From NCBI RefSeq assembly GCF_020166105.1, contig NZ_JAIUJY010000003.1, forward strand, positions 1 through 64,000: a stretch of 64,000 bases of DNA. The letters are read 5' to 3'. Position 1 is the stretch's first letter. Each line of letters opens with the position of its first letter. Of the stretch, positions 41,223-49,504 are shown piece after piece. The position numbers were made by a program, and so were the translations under genes. The DNA comes from Blastococcus sp. LR1 (lineage in GTDB: Bacteria; Actinomycetota; Actinomycetes; Mycobacteriales; Geodermatophilaceae). The notes under the pieces were generated by a model. The model was given only the letters and a program-made list of their open reading frames with translations, was not told the origin of the DNA and made no database searches.

Positions 41223-41960
41223 CTACTCAGCCGTGCGCTTCCGGTGGCCGGCGCGGTCCAAGGACTTGGCGGTTCGTACGGCTTCTCGACGGACGTCGCG
41301 GTGGGGATGGGAGACGTACCTGTCGACGGTCGGGCGGGTGGTCGGGTCGCCGAGTCGACGGAGAGCGACCAGCCCACCCACGAGGACCAGCGGACTGGCG
41401 TCGTCGGAGAGCTGGTCCGCCACGAATCGGGCGACCGTCGCCGAGCCTGCATGCCCGAGAGCGCTCAGGAGCGCGGAGCGCGCGTCGTCCTCGGTGCGGT
41501 CATCGGCGACGAACCTCATCAGGTCGTCGGCAACAGTGGAATCCGCGACGACGTCCAGGGCATTGGCGAAGTCAAACCGCAGCATCTCGTTCTGGACTCC
41601 GCCCTTGCCGAGGACCGCTGCATACTCCCGCACCAGCGGCTGGGCCGCGATCGGCCTGGCCCACCCGACGGCCAGCGCCCGGGCGATCGACGCCTTGACG
41701 TCGGGGTTGTCGATGCGCGGGAGCCAGTCGATGAGCACCGGCACAGCCGTCCGGTAGTCGTAGCTGTACAGATCCTCGGGAAACTCGACCGCGTAGCCGA
41801 GTGCGCGCAGTTCAGCAGCGAGGGGTGCGGACGCGGCCCGGTTGATGCCGACGAGGCGAGTGTGTTCGGCATCGATCGCCTGGCGCCGCTGCTGGTACTC
41901 AGGGTCTGCCGCCAACTCCGCCATGAAGGTGTCGACGTCCTTGTCGCCGCGGGAGCCCAT
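41223..41960 (-). CDS. HEAT-repeat-like protein
   Basis: A 245-aa soluble alpha-helical protein with repeated helix pairs typical of HEAT/armadillo folds: SIARALAVGWARPIAAQPLVREYAAVLG, RSALLSALGHAGSATVARFVADQL and VGGLVALRRLGDPTTRPTVDRYVSHPHRDVRREA. Such proteins usually mediate protein contacts; the partner is unknown. ATG at 41960 is the likely start, though ATG 42038 is in frame. It precedes the degraded 41217 gene in a two-gene leftward unit. Confidence 0.65.
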   Translation of the reverse strand: MGSRGDKDVDTFMAELAADPEYQQRRQAIDAEHTRLVGINRAASAPLAAELRALGYAVEFPEDLYSYDYRTAVPVLIDWLPRIDNPDVKASIARALAVGWARPIAAQPLVREYAAVLGKGGVQNEMLRFDFANALDVVADSTVADDLMRFVADDRTEDDARSALLSALGHAGSATVARFVADQLSDDASPLVLVGGLVALRRLGDPTTRPTVDRYVSHPHRDVRREAVRTAKSLDRAGHRKRTAE

Positions 41961-42170
41961 CAGAAGCGCACCAGCATGATGATCCCTTCGTCGAAGGCTC
42001 GGATCCCCCCAGTCTCCGCCCCAGCCGGGAGAAGTCACCGGCGGGCGCGGACTGTGGCTGTCTGCGCCTCACCTCGGAGGACCGACTCCCGGTGGTGGGT
42101 GCCGACGTCGTCCACTCGTGCGCCCGCACCCCTGAGAGCCGCTGACGAGGACCCCGCGGCGATCGGCCGC

Positions 42171-43043
42171 TCACCGACCGATCTGGTCCAACTCGACGAT
42201 GTCAGCGGGGGAGAGGGCGAGACCCGCTCCGGCGATGTTCTCGCGCAGGTGCCGCACGGACGACGTGCCGGGGATCAGCAGGACGTTCGGGGACCGCTGC
42301 AGCAACCAAGCCAGGGCGACCGACATGGGTGAGGCGTCCAGCCGGGCGGCCACGGCCGAGAGCGCGGACGACTGCAGGGGGGTGAAGCCGCCGTGGGGGA
42401 AGAAGGGCACGTAGGCGATCCCGTCCACGGCGAGTGCGTCGATCAGCTCGTCGTCCCCGCGGAAGGCGAGGTTGTACATGTTCTGCACGCAGACGTTCGG
42501 CGCGATCGACCGCGCCTCGGCGACCTGCTCCGCCGTCGCGTTGCTGACGCCGACATGCCGGATCAGCCCCTGCTGCTGGAGCTCGACGAGCGTCTCGAAC
42601 GGCTCGGCGAGGGAGCCCGCCAGCGGACCCTGGGCATCGCCCAACCGCAGGTTGACCAGGTCCAGCACGTCCAGGCGGAGGGTCTCGAGGTTCTCGTGCA
42701 CCTGGGTGCGGATGTCCTCGGGTTGCCGTGCCGCGGGCCAGCCACCCTGGGCGTCGCGGTTCGCGCCGACCTTGGTCGCTACGAGCAGCGAGTCGGAGTA
42801 GGGGTGCAGGGCCTCGCGGATGAGTTCGTTGGTGATCCGGGGCCCGTAGGCGGCGCTGGTGTCGATGTGCGTGATGCCGAGTTCGACGGCCTCGCGGAGG
42901 ACGGTGAGGGCGCCGTCGTGGTCGGCCGGGGGCCCCATGACCCAGGGGCCGGCGAGCTGCATCGCGCCGTAGCCGAACCGGGGAACGGTCAGGTCGCCCA
43001 GCGTCGCGGTGCCGCCGGGGAGGGGGGTGGAGGTCGCTGTCAT
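42171..43043 (-). CDS. aldo/keto reductase
   Basis: A 290-aa TIM-barrel NADPH-dependent oxidoreductase. The catalytic Asp and Tyr are in THIDTSAAYGP, the Lys in LLVATKVG, and the C-terminal cofactor loop is LIPGTSSVRHLREN. The catalytic His position reads LVNLRLG, so the usual His of this motif is replaced by Asn, as in several bacterial oxidoreductases of the family. It reduces aldehydes or ketones. It is divergent from an HxlR regulator with a shared operator between them, implying direct control. Confidence 0.9.
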   Translation of the reverse strand: MTATSTPLPGGTATLGDLTVPRFGYGAMQLAGPWVMGPPADHDGALTVLREAVELGITHIDTSAAYGPRITNELIREALHPYSDSLLVATKVGANRDAQGGWPAARQPEDIRTQVHENLETLRLDVLDLVNLRLGDAQGPLAGSLAEPFETLVELQQQGLIRHVGVSNATAEQVAEARSIAPNVCVQNMYNLAFRGDDELIDALAVDGIAYVPFFPHGGFTPLQSSALSAVAARLDASPMSVALAWLLQRSPNVLLIPGTSSVRHLRENIAGAGLALSPADIVELDQIGR

Positions 43044-43098
43044 GTTCCTGCCAGTCGTCGTGTGCGGAGTGCGTGCGGACGCCGCTACTCTGACCTCG

Positions 43099-43119
43099 CT
43101 ACTTCCCAGCGGGAAGTAG
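43099..43119. promoter_or_regulatory. HxlR-type operator between aldo/keto reductase and regulator
   Basis: CTACTTCCC (43099-43107) and GGGAAGTAG (43111-43119) form a perfect 9-bp inverted repeat with a 3-bp centre. The TACT...AGTA ends match the dyads bound by HxlR/DUF24 regulators such as YodB. An overlapping AGGTACCT palindrome lies at 43118-43125. It sits between the divergent starts, 55 bp from one and 39 bp from the other. Confidence 0.6.
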
Positions 43120-43158
43120 GTACCTGAAGGTGCGTAACACTCCACGCGAGGACGGTTC

Positions 43159-43596
43159 ATGGCGACGACCACCGCGGCACAACGCCGTGCACGGGCGAAG
43201 ACCGAGTACGACGCCTTCCTCGCCGCCTGCCCGAGCCGGCAGCTGCTCGACCGGATCTCCGACAAGTGGGTCGCGCTGATCCTCTGCGCCCTGGGCAGCG
43301 GCGGACCGGGTGCGGGCGACTCGGACGGTCCCCGCGCGATGCGCTACTCGCAGTTGTCCCGTGCGCTGGCCGGGGTCAGCCAGAAGATGCTGACCCAGAC
43401 GTTGCGTTCCCTGGAACGCGACGGTCTGCTCACCCGCACGGTGACCCCGACGGTCCCGGTCACGGTCACCTACGAGCTGACCGAACTCGGGCTGTCCCTG
43501 CACCAGATGGTGCGAGGTGTGAAGGCCTGGGCGGAGGCGCACATGGACGACGTGCTCGCCCACCGTGCGACGGTCGAGGTCGCCGGCTCTTCCTGA
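43159..43596 (+). CDS. HxlR-family transcriptional regulator
   Basis: A 145-aa winged-helix regulator. Family features: ACPSRQLLDRISDKWVALILCAL (with a Cys near the start of the first helix), MRYSQLSRALAGVSQKMLTQTLRSLERDGLLTR, and the wing YELTELGLSL. HxlR/DUF24 proteins often sense quinones, aldehydes or oxidants through that conserved Cys. It is divergent from the aldo/keto reductase gene across a clear dyad, so it likely controls that gene and itself. Confidence 0.9.
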   Translation: MATTTAAQRRARAKTEYDAFLAACPSRQLLDRISDKWVALILCALGSGGPGAGDSDGPRAMRYSQLSRALAGVSQKMLTQTLRSLERDGLLTRTVTPTVPVTVTYELTELGLSLHQMVRGVKAWAEAHMDDVLAHRATVEVAGSS

Positions 43597-43662
43597 GGCG
43601 GCCGAAGGGCGTGGGCGAGGGGGTGGCCGCGAGTCCACGCCGGTCGAGCCGGCCCGGGCGGA

Positions 43663-44238
43663 CTACGACCCGGCGGCCAGAGGCCCCGTCTCGCGGCTGA
43701 GCGCCAGGAGGAGCTCCCGGGTCTGCCTCGACCGTGCCCTGTCGACGTCGCCCTCGGATACGTGCGCGATCGACGCGCCGTCCGCCGCGCGGGTGATGAG
43801 GAGCACCCGCTCGGGATGCAGGCCGTCGTCGACGAACGCCTGGTCCCAGCGCTGTCTGTCCCGGGCCAGGAGGTCGGTCACGCCCGGCACCGCCAATAGC
43901 GCCGCGGTCAGCACGACGAAGTCCGGAGTGCCGGACTGGTCGACGAGCGCATCGAACGTGGCGTTCACGTAACCGCGGATCAGCCGGCCCTCGGAATGGT
44001 CGCGGGGATCCACTGCGGCCTGCACGGCGGCGTGGAACTGCTCCACGAGATCCTCCGCGACCGCGAGGAGCAGCTGGTCCCGCGACGGGAAGTGGTGCAG
44101 CAGGCCGGCCTTCGACACCCCGGCCTGGCGGGCGACGACGTCGAGGCTCACGCCCGCTCCGTGGTCCCTCACCGCCGCCGCCGCAGCGTCCAGCACCGCC
44201 CGTCGCGTACGGGCCGGATCCCGGCTCTGGCCTCGCAT
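43663..44238 (-). CDS. TetR-family repressor of the divergent MFS exporter
   Basis: A 191-aa TetR-like regulator. The N-terminal HTH spans RRAVLDAAAAAVRDHGAGVSLDVVARQAGVSKAGLLHHFPSRDQLL; the rest is the helical ligand-binding domain. ATG at 44238 follows GAGGAGG; a longer start at 44307 would run through the operator and is less likely. It is divergent from a drug-exporter gene with two operator copies between, the classic TetR/efflux arrangement. The inducer is unknown. Confidence 0.92.
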   Translation of the reverse strand: MRGQSRDPARTRRAVLDAAAAAVRDHGAGVSLDVVARQAGVSKAGLLHHFPSRDQLLLAVAEDLVEQFHAAVQAAVDPRDHSEGRLIRGYVNATFDALVDQSGTPDFVVLTAALLAVPGVTDLLARDRQRWDQAFVDDGLHPERVLLITRAADGASIAHVSEGDVDRARSRQTRELLLALSRETGPLAAGS

Positions 44239-44277
44239 CTGGTCCTCCTCGTCGGTCGGCCACAGGTGACAGCGGTC

Positions 44278-44318
44278 ACCGACCATCCGGTTGGTACTAC
44301 CGACCATCTGGTTGGTAC
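44278..44318. promoter_or_regulatory. two tandem TetR operators over the MFS promoter
   Basis: Two near-identical 20-bp imperfect palindromes, ACCGACCATCCGGTTGGTAC (44278-44297) and ACCGACCATCTGGTTGGTAC (44299-44318), sit 21 bp apart, about two helical turns. The second overlaps TACCCT (44316-44321), a -10 box placed 6 nt before the MFS ATG. Binding should block MFS transcription. Confidence 0.7.
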
Positions 44319-44327
44319 CCTACTCGC

Positions 44328-45920
44328 ATGATCACCCAGACTCCATCGGGGAGCCCCGCCGTCCCCGCTGCGGAGGATGCCGCACCTGCCGGCGCCCGCG
44401 CCTGGGGTGCACTCGTGGCCGTGACGCTGGCGGTCACGCTGCTGGCGGTCGACGGCACCGTGCTGGCCCTCGCCGTCCCCGCGCTGACCGCCGACCTGGG
44501 TGCGACCAGCACCCAGGTGCTGTGGATCGGGGACGTCTACTCCTTCGCCCTGGCGGGCCTGCTCATCACGATGGGCACCTTGGCCGACCGTATCGGCCGC
44601 AAACGGCTGCTCCTGATCGGCGTCGCGGCTTTCGGTGCGGCCTCGGTCCTCGCGGCGTTCGCGCCGACGGCGGGCTGGCTGATCGCCGCCCGCGCCCTGC
44701 TGGGCGTGGCCGGGGCCACCCTGATGCCCTCCACCCTGTCGATCGTGCGCTCGGTCTTCCCCGAGGCGAGGCAGCGCACCCGCGCCATCGCCATCTGGTC
44801 GGCCGGCACCGCCGGCGGCGCCGCGCTCGGCCCGCTGGTCGGCGGCGCGCTGCTCGAGCACTTCTGGTGGGGCTCGGTGTTCATCATCAACCTGCCGGTC
44901 ATGGCGGTCGTCCTGGTCGCGGTGGCTCTGCTGGTGCCCGAGTCGCGCGACCCGGCGCCGGGGCGGTTCGACCTGCTCAGCGCCGTGCTGTCGGTCGGGG
45001 CGATCGTGCCGCTGGTGTGGGCGGTCAAGCACACCGCAGGTGAGGGCGCCGACGTCGCCGGACTGGTCGCGGGGCTGCTCGGGATCGTGGTCGGGGTGGT
45101 CTTCGTCCGGCGGCAGCGCCGGCTGCCCGACCCCCTGGTCGACGTCGAGCTGTTCACCAAGCCGGCCTTCAGCGGGACCGTGGCGGTGAGCCTGATCGCC
45201 ATCTTCGCCTTCAGCGGCCTGCTGTTCTTCTTCTCCCAGTACCTGCAGCTGGTGCGCGGCTTCTCACCGCTCGAGGCCGGGCTCCGGGAGCTGCCGATCA
45301 CCATCGCGGCGATGGCCGTGACGGTGATCGCCGTCTGGGTGATCTCCCGCCTCGGGATCGGCCGGGCGCTGGGTATCTCCATGCTCGTGGCGGCCGGGGG
45401 CCTGGCCCTGCTGGCCGTCGCCGAAGGAGCCGAGGGCTACTTCTGGCTCGGGGTGGCGCTGGCGATCATCGGCCTGGGCCTGGGGATCACGTTCACCACG
45501 TCCACGGACGCGATCCTGAGCACCGTTCCCCGCGAGCGGGCTGGTTCCGCCTCGGCGATCTCCGAGATGTCCTACGAGCTCGGCGTCGCCCTCGGCATCG
45601 CCCTCCTCGGCAGCCTGCACGCGGTGCTCTACCGGGCGTCGCTGCCGGATCTCTCCGCCGTTCCGGACGGCGCCCGCGAGGCGGTCGAGGAATCGCTGGC
45701 CGTCGGCACCTACGCGATCGGCACCGACCCCGCTGGCGCCGGGATCCTCGACGCCGCCCGCGAGGCCTTCACCGACGCGATGCAGACGACCTCCGTGGTC
45801 GCGGCGGTGCTGCTCGTCGTCGCCGGCCTGCTGGCCATGAAGATCGTGCCCTCGGTGCGACAGCCGGGACCGGCGCAGCCCGGTGCCCGGCTGGACGTCG
45901 GGACGACGAGTAGCCGGTGA
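44328..45920 (+). CDS. MFS drug exporter, DHA2 (14-TM) type
   Basis: A 530-aa major-facilitator exporter with about 14 hydrophobic helices. Motif C-like segment GTAGGAALGPLVGGAL, motif A GTLADRIGRKRLLLIG and an acidic first-helix motif LLAVDGTVLALAVPAL fit EmrB/QacA-type proton antiporters. The ATG at 44328 is 6 nt after TACCCT, so the mRNA is probably leaderless. It is controlled by the divergent TetR gene. The substrate is likely a hydrophobic toxin or antibiotic and cannot be specified. Confidence 0.92.
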   Translation: MITQTPSGSPAVPAAEDAAPAGARAWGALVAVTLAVTLLAVDGTVLALAVPALTADLGATSTQVLWIGDVYSFALAGLLITMGTLADRIGRKRLLLIGVAAFGAASVLAAFAPTAGWLIAARALLGVAGATLMPSTLSIVRSVFPEARQRTRAIAIWSAGTAGGAALGPLVGGALLEHFWWGSVFIINLPVMAVVLVAVALLVPESRDPAPGRFDLLSAVLSVGAIVPLVWAVKHTAGEGADVAGLVAGLLGIVVGVVFVRRQRRLPDPLVDVELFTKPAFSGTVAVSLIAIFAFSGLLFFFSQYLQLVRGFSPLEAGLRELPITIAAMAVTVIAVWVISRLGIGRALGISMLVAAGGLALLAVAEGAEGYFWLGVALAIIGLGLGITFTTSTDAILSTVPRERAGSASAISEMSYELGVALGIALLGSLHAVLYRASLPDLSAVPDGAREAVEESLAVGTYAIGTDPAGAGILDAAREAFTDAMQTTSVVAAVLLVVAGLLAMKIVPSVRQPGPAQPGARLDVGTTSSR

Positions 45921-46066
45921 CCGCCCGGACGGGCCACTGCGACGGGCGGCCGCAGCGGCGCCGCGGGGCTCGGCGTGGCCACTCCGGGCCCGCCGGTCAT
46001 GGATGCTGCCGACGACCTGCCGGGGCTGCGGCCCGGTATCGGCCCGTGGATCGCCCCTCCACTCCG

Positions 46067-46072
46067 TAGCCT
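46067..46072 (+). promoter_or_regulatory. -10 box for leaderless thrE-like gene
   Basis: TAGCCT ends 6 nt before the GTG at 46079, without an intervening ribosome-binding site. Confidence 0.5.
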
Positions 46073-46078
46073 GACGTC

Positions 46079-47482
46079 GTGCCTTCTACGAGCCGGGGCC
46101 GTACGTCGCGGATCGCCCGCCTGCCGGAGCAGGCGCGGAAGGCCATCGCCGGCTCCGGACCGCCGACAGAGCCCTTCTCCCTGCGGGCCCGGCCCAGTCA
46201 GGTCGATGCGGCCACCGCGCGCTCGGCGCTCGGGCTGGCTCTCCGGATGGGGGAGTCGATGATGGCGGTCGGGGCGTCGGCGGCCGACGTGACCGCGATG
46301 GTGCTGCGGGTGGCGGCGTCCTACGGATTGGACGACTGCCAGGTCGACGTCACCTTCACGTCGTTGACGGTCAGCTACGCCCCGGACGACGTGACCCCGC
46401 TCGTGCTGATGCGCATCGTGCGCCCCCGGGGGCTGGACTACACGCGGCTCCAGGGGATCACCGCGCTGGCGGCGGCGATCAAGGCCGACGACCTGGATCC
46501 GGAGGACGCCCAGCGCCGGCTGGACGGGGTCCTGTCCGCGCCGCACCCCTACCGCCGGCCGATCCACGCACTCGGCTGGTCGGGGGTGGCGGGCTGCGTC
46601 GCCGTCCTCCTCGGAGGTGGCTGGTTGGTGGTCGTGGTCGCGGCGGTCACCACCGCCGTGATCGAGCAGACGATCCGCGCGCTGGGCCGGCGCGGGCTGC
46701 CCATGTTCTTCCAGCAGGTGGTCGGTGCCGCCGTTGCCACGGGGGCGGCCGTTCTCCTCATGGTGGCGGAGGTCGAGGTCCGCACCTCGCTGGTCGTCGC
46801 CGCGGGGATCGTGGTGCTCCTCGCCGGGCTGTCCTTCGTCGGCGCTGCCGAGGACGCGATCAGCGGCTTCCCCGTCACCGCGGCGGCACGCGCCTTCGAG
46901 GTGCTGACGCTGACCACGGGCATCGTCGTCGGCATCGCCGCCGTCCTGGACGTGGCGCGGCGGGCGGACGTCCCGCTGCGCGTGCTCGATCCGGCGACGT
47001 CCAGCGCGGCCCCCGTCGCGGCGCTGGCCGCCGCTGCTGGGATGGCCGGCTTCTGGGCCGTGGCGTCGCACGCCCGCCCGCTCGCGGTCGGCGTGGCGAC
47101 GGCGGCCGGTGCGCTGGCGTGGACGGCGTCGTCCGCGGCTGACCAGTTCAACGCCGGTCCCGCCGTGGCGAGCGCGGTCGGGGCCGTGGTCGTCGGGTTC
47201 AGCGGTGAGGTGCTGACCGAGCGGTGGCGCGTCCCGCCCCTGCTCGTCGCGATCTGCGGCATCGTCCCGTTGCTGCCGGGGCTCGCGATCTACCGGGGCC
47301 TGTTCGAGATCGTGGTGGAGGACGACGTCGCGGGCGGGCTGGGCCGGCTGGTGGGGGCTGCGGCGATCGGCTTGGGCCTGGCTGCGGGAGTCGTGCTGGG
47401 CAGGTTCCTGGGCCGTCCGCTGGGCGGGCGCCAGGACCGGTTCGACCGACGGGTGCGCCGTCGGTGGACCAGCAGATCCTGA
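46079..47482 (+). CDS. threonine/serine exporter family protein (ThrE-like)
   Basis: A 467-aa membrane protein with the two-part ThrE layout: an N-terminal ThrE domain (RMGESMMAVGASAADVTAMVLRVAASYGLDDCQVDVTFTS...) followed by about ten transmembrane helices. The C-terminal ThrE_2 half has the ICGIVPLLPGLAIYRGL motif. Members export threonine and serine with the proton gradient. The gene stands alone, and the start is fixed by the -10 box. Its product lies at the cytoplasmic membrane. Confidence 0.9.
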   Translation: MPSTSRGRTSRIARLPEQARKAIAGSGPPTEPFSLRARPSQVDAATARSALGLALRMGESMMAVGASAADVTAMVLRVAASYGLDDCQVDVTFTSLTVSYAPDDVTPLVLMRIVRPRGLDYTRLQGITALAAAIKADDLDPEDAQRRLDGVLSAPHPYRRPIHALGWSGVAGCVAVLLGGGWLVVVVAAVTTAVIEQTIRALGRRGLPMFFQQVVGAAVATGAAVLLMVAEVEVRTSLVVAAGIVVLLAGLSFVGAAEDAISGFPVTAAARAFEVLTLTTGIVVGIAAVLDVARRADVPLRVLDPATSSAAPVAALAAAAGMAGFWAVASHARPLAVGVATAAGALAWTASSAADQFNAGPAVASAVGAVVVGFSGEVLTERWRVPPLLVAICGIVPLLPGLAIYRGLFEIVVEDDVAGGLGRLVGAAAIGLGLAAGVVLGRFLGRPLGGRQDRFDRRVRRRWTSRS

Positions 47483-47509
47483 GGCTGCGGCGCCTGACAC
47501 CCCTGATGG

Positions 47510-47525
47510 CGTCACCTCGGTGACG
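47510..47525. terminator. small dyad between convergent thrE-like and MarR genes
   Basis: CGTCACC-TC-GGTGACG is a perfect palindrome. As RNA it would form a 6-bp stem with a CUCG loop. It lies 27 bp after the ThrE stop and 53 bp from the end of the MarR gene. Confidence 0.4.
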
Positions 47526-47578
47526 ACCGTGCCCGGCCACGAGCGCGGGCTCGGCGAGTGTTCCGGGCGTGGCGAAGG

Positions 47579-48082
47579 TCAGGGGCCGTCCGGGGCGGGG
47601 AGGGTCGGGAGGCAGGCGTCGGGCTGGACGGCGTGCCGGATCCGGTTCGCGATCTCGTGCAACTGGCGGACCTGGGCCTTGGTCAACGGGTCGATGACCA
47701 GCCGGCGAACCTCGGCGACGTGACCGGGGGCGGTGGCGACGACCTTCTCCCATCCGGCGTCGGTGAGGACGGCGAGGGTGGCGCGGCCGTCGTCGGGGTC
47801 CGGGCGGCGGGTCACCCAGCCGCGCCTGTCCAGCCGGTCGATCGTCCGGGACAACCGGGGGAGCGAGCCGTTGGCCAGGGCGGCGAGGTCGCTCATCCGC
47901 CGGGTGCGCTGCGCCGACATGGAGAGCATCGCCATCACCTGGTACTCGAAGTGGCTGATGTCCGCATCGCGGGAGAGCTGGGCGTCGAGCGCGTCGGGCA
48001 GCCAGCTCATCACCGCGATCAGCTCGAACCAGGTCTGCTGCTCCACAGCATCCAGCCAGCGCGGCTCCTGCTCGGCGTCCAC
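47579..48082 (-). CDS. MarR-family repressor of the divergent doxX-dioxygenase genes
   Basis: A 167-aa MarR regulator. The winged-helix core is RTRRMSDLAALANGSLPRLSRTIDRLDRRGWVTRRPDPDDGRATLAVLTDAG. GTG at 48082 follows GAGGAG. It is divergent from doxX and the ring-opening dioxygenase, with two dyads in between. This resembles the MhqR/QsrR-type circuits that sense quinones and control DoxX and ring-cleavage dioxygenases. That parallel is an inference from gene content. Confidence 0.9.
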   Translation of the reverse strand: MDAEQEPRWLDAVEQQTWFELIAVMSWLPDALDAQLSRDADISHFEYQVMAMLSMSAQRTRRMSDLAALANGSLPRLSRTIDRLDRRGWVTRRPDPDDGRATLAVLTDAGWEKVVATAPGHVAEVRRLVIDPLTKAQVRQLHEIANRIRHAVQPDACLPTLPAPDGP

Positions 48083-48117
48083 GGCGGTTCTCCTCAGCTT
48101 CCGACAGTCGAAACAAA

Positions 48118-48167
48118 TGCTTGACAGCGCAAGTATTCATCTCGTACGTTCACTTGCGCAATCAAGT
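48118..48167. promoter_or_regulatory. MarR operators flanking a strong doxX promoter
   Basis: Two copies of CTTG-N6-CAAG occur: 48120-48133 and 48153-48166 (the latter ACTTG-N6-CAAGT). The first covers a consensus -35 TTGACA (48121-48126), and the second lies just after the -10 TACGTT (48145-48150), with an 18-bp spacer. Binding would block RNA polymerase from both sides. The copies are 33 bp apart, about three helical turns. Confidence 0.65.
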
Positions 48168-48189
48168 AAACCACCTGAGGAGCAGAACC

Positions 48190-48564
48190 GTGAACATCGC
48201 TTTGTGGATCGTCGCCGGAGTGCTGGCCGTGGCCTTCCTGGGAGCAGGGCTGATGAAGCTCGCCCAGCCGCGGGAGAAGCTGGTGGAGTCCGGGATGGGC
48301 TGGGCGGGTGACTTCAGCCCCGGCGCCGTCAAGGCCATCGGCGCCCTGGAGGTGCTCGGCGCCCTGGGGCTCATCCTGCCCGCGGTCTTCGACGTCGCCA
48401 CCGTGCTGGTGCCGCTCGCGGCCGTCGGCCTCGCGCTGACGATGGTCGGCGCCATCGTCGTGCACGCCCGCCGCAAGGAGACGCCGATGGTCGCCGTGAA
48501 CGTGGTGCTGCTCGCCCTGGCCGTCTTCGTGGCCTGGGGCCGGTTCGGCGACTACTCCTTCTGA
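48190..48564 (+). CDS. DoxX-family membrane protein
   Basis: A 124-aa protein with four transmembrane helices: IALWIVAGVLAVAFLGAGLMKL, AIGALEVLGALGLILPAVF, VLVPLAAVGLALTMVGAIVV and VAVNVVLLALAVFVAW. DoxX proteins are linked to quinone and thiol redox stress. GTG at 48190 has GAGGAGCAG upstream. The dioxygenase gene starts 43 bp later and is likely co-transcribed under MarR control. Confidence 0.87.
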   Translation: MNIALWIVAGVLAVAFLGAGLMKLAQPREKLVESGMGWAGDFSPGAVKAIGALEVLGALGLILPAVFDVATVLVPLAAVGLALTMVGAIVVHARRKETPMVAVNVVLLALAVFVAWGRFGDYSF

Positions 48565-48607
48565 TCCCAGCCACTTCCTGATCCCACCCACTTCTCGAGG
48601 ACGCGCG

Positions 48608-49504
48608 ATGACCAGTCCCAGCACGACGGCGGTCGCGGATGCACGCATCCCGGCCGATCACCTCTTCGCCCGGCACCTGCGCCGGGTCGCGGCTCTGGAG
48701 CCGCACCGGGAGTGGGCGCCGGAGGACGGGCCGCTGCCCAGCCTCTACCTGTCCCACGGCGGCGGTCCGATGCCGTTCGGGCGTCAGGACTGGATCGACC
48801 CGCTGCACGGCTGGGCGCGCTCGCTGCCCAGGCCGAAGGCGATTCTGGTGGTCTCCGCGCACTGGGAGTCCGCGCCGCTGTCGGTGAGCGCGACCCGGCC
48901 CACCGAGCTGGTCTACGACTTCGGCGGCTTCGACCCGCTGTACCACACCTTCCGCTACGACACCCCCGACGCGTCTGCGCTGGCCCGGGACGTCATCGGG
49001 CTGATGCCCGACACCGAGCACGTGCACCAGCACGCCTCCCGCGGCCTGGACCACGGCTCCTGGGTGCCGCTGAAGATCATGTACCCCGAGGCCGACGTCC
49101 CGGTGTTGCAGCTCTCGCTGCCCACCGAGGACCCGGACCGGCTGCTGGCCATCGGTGAGCGGCTTCGCCCGCTGCGCGAGCAGGGCGTGCTGGTCATCGG
49201 CTCGGGTCACATGACCCACGGCCTACCGTTCCTCACCCGCGGGATGATGCAGGGCACCGAGATTCCCGGCTGGTCCTCGGACTTCGACGGTTGGGCGGCC
49301 GATGCGCTGGCCCGCGGCGACGTCGCCGAGCTGTCCCGCTACCGGTCCGTCGCGCCGGGGCTGCCCTACGCCCATCCCACGGTGGAGCACTTCACCCCGC
49401 TGTTCGTCGCCCTGGGTGCGGCCACCGACCCCACCGCGCCGGTGGTCACGGCGTTGGACGGCTACAGCTTCGGGCTCTCCCGGCGCTCCTTCCAGGCTGC
49501 CTGA
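48608..49504 (+). CDS. DODA-type (class III) extradiol ring-cleavage dioxygenase
   Basis: A 298-aa LigB/DODA-superfamily protein. Probable metal-ligand histidines are in LYLSHGGGPM, VSAHWESAPL and VIGSGHMTHGLPF, with the C-terminal VEHFTPLFVALGA motif. Relatives open catecholic rings or act as quinone-detoxifying enzymes under MarR-type control. GAGGAC precedes the ATG. With DoxX and the MarR gene it forms a compact unit for handling aromatic or quinone stress. Confidence 0.9.
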   Translation: MTSPSTTAVADARIPADHLFARHLRRVAALEPHREWAPEDGPLPSLYLSHGGGPMPFGRQDWIDPLHGWARSLPRPKAILVVSAHWESAPLSVSATRPTELVYDFGGFDPLYHTFRYDTPDASALARDVIGLMPDTEHVHQHASRGLDHGSWVPLKIMYPEADVPVLQLSLPTEDPDRLLAIGERLRPLREQGVLVIGSGHMTHGLPFLTRGMMQGTEIPGWSSDFDGWAADALARGDVAELSRYRSVAPGLPYAHPTVEHFTPLFVALGAATDPTAPVVTALDGYSFGLSRRSFQAA

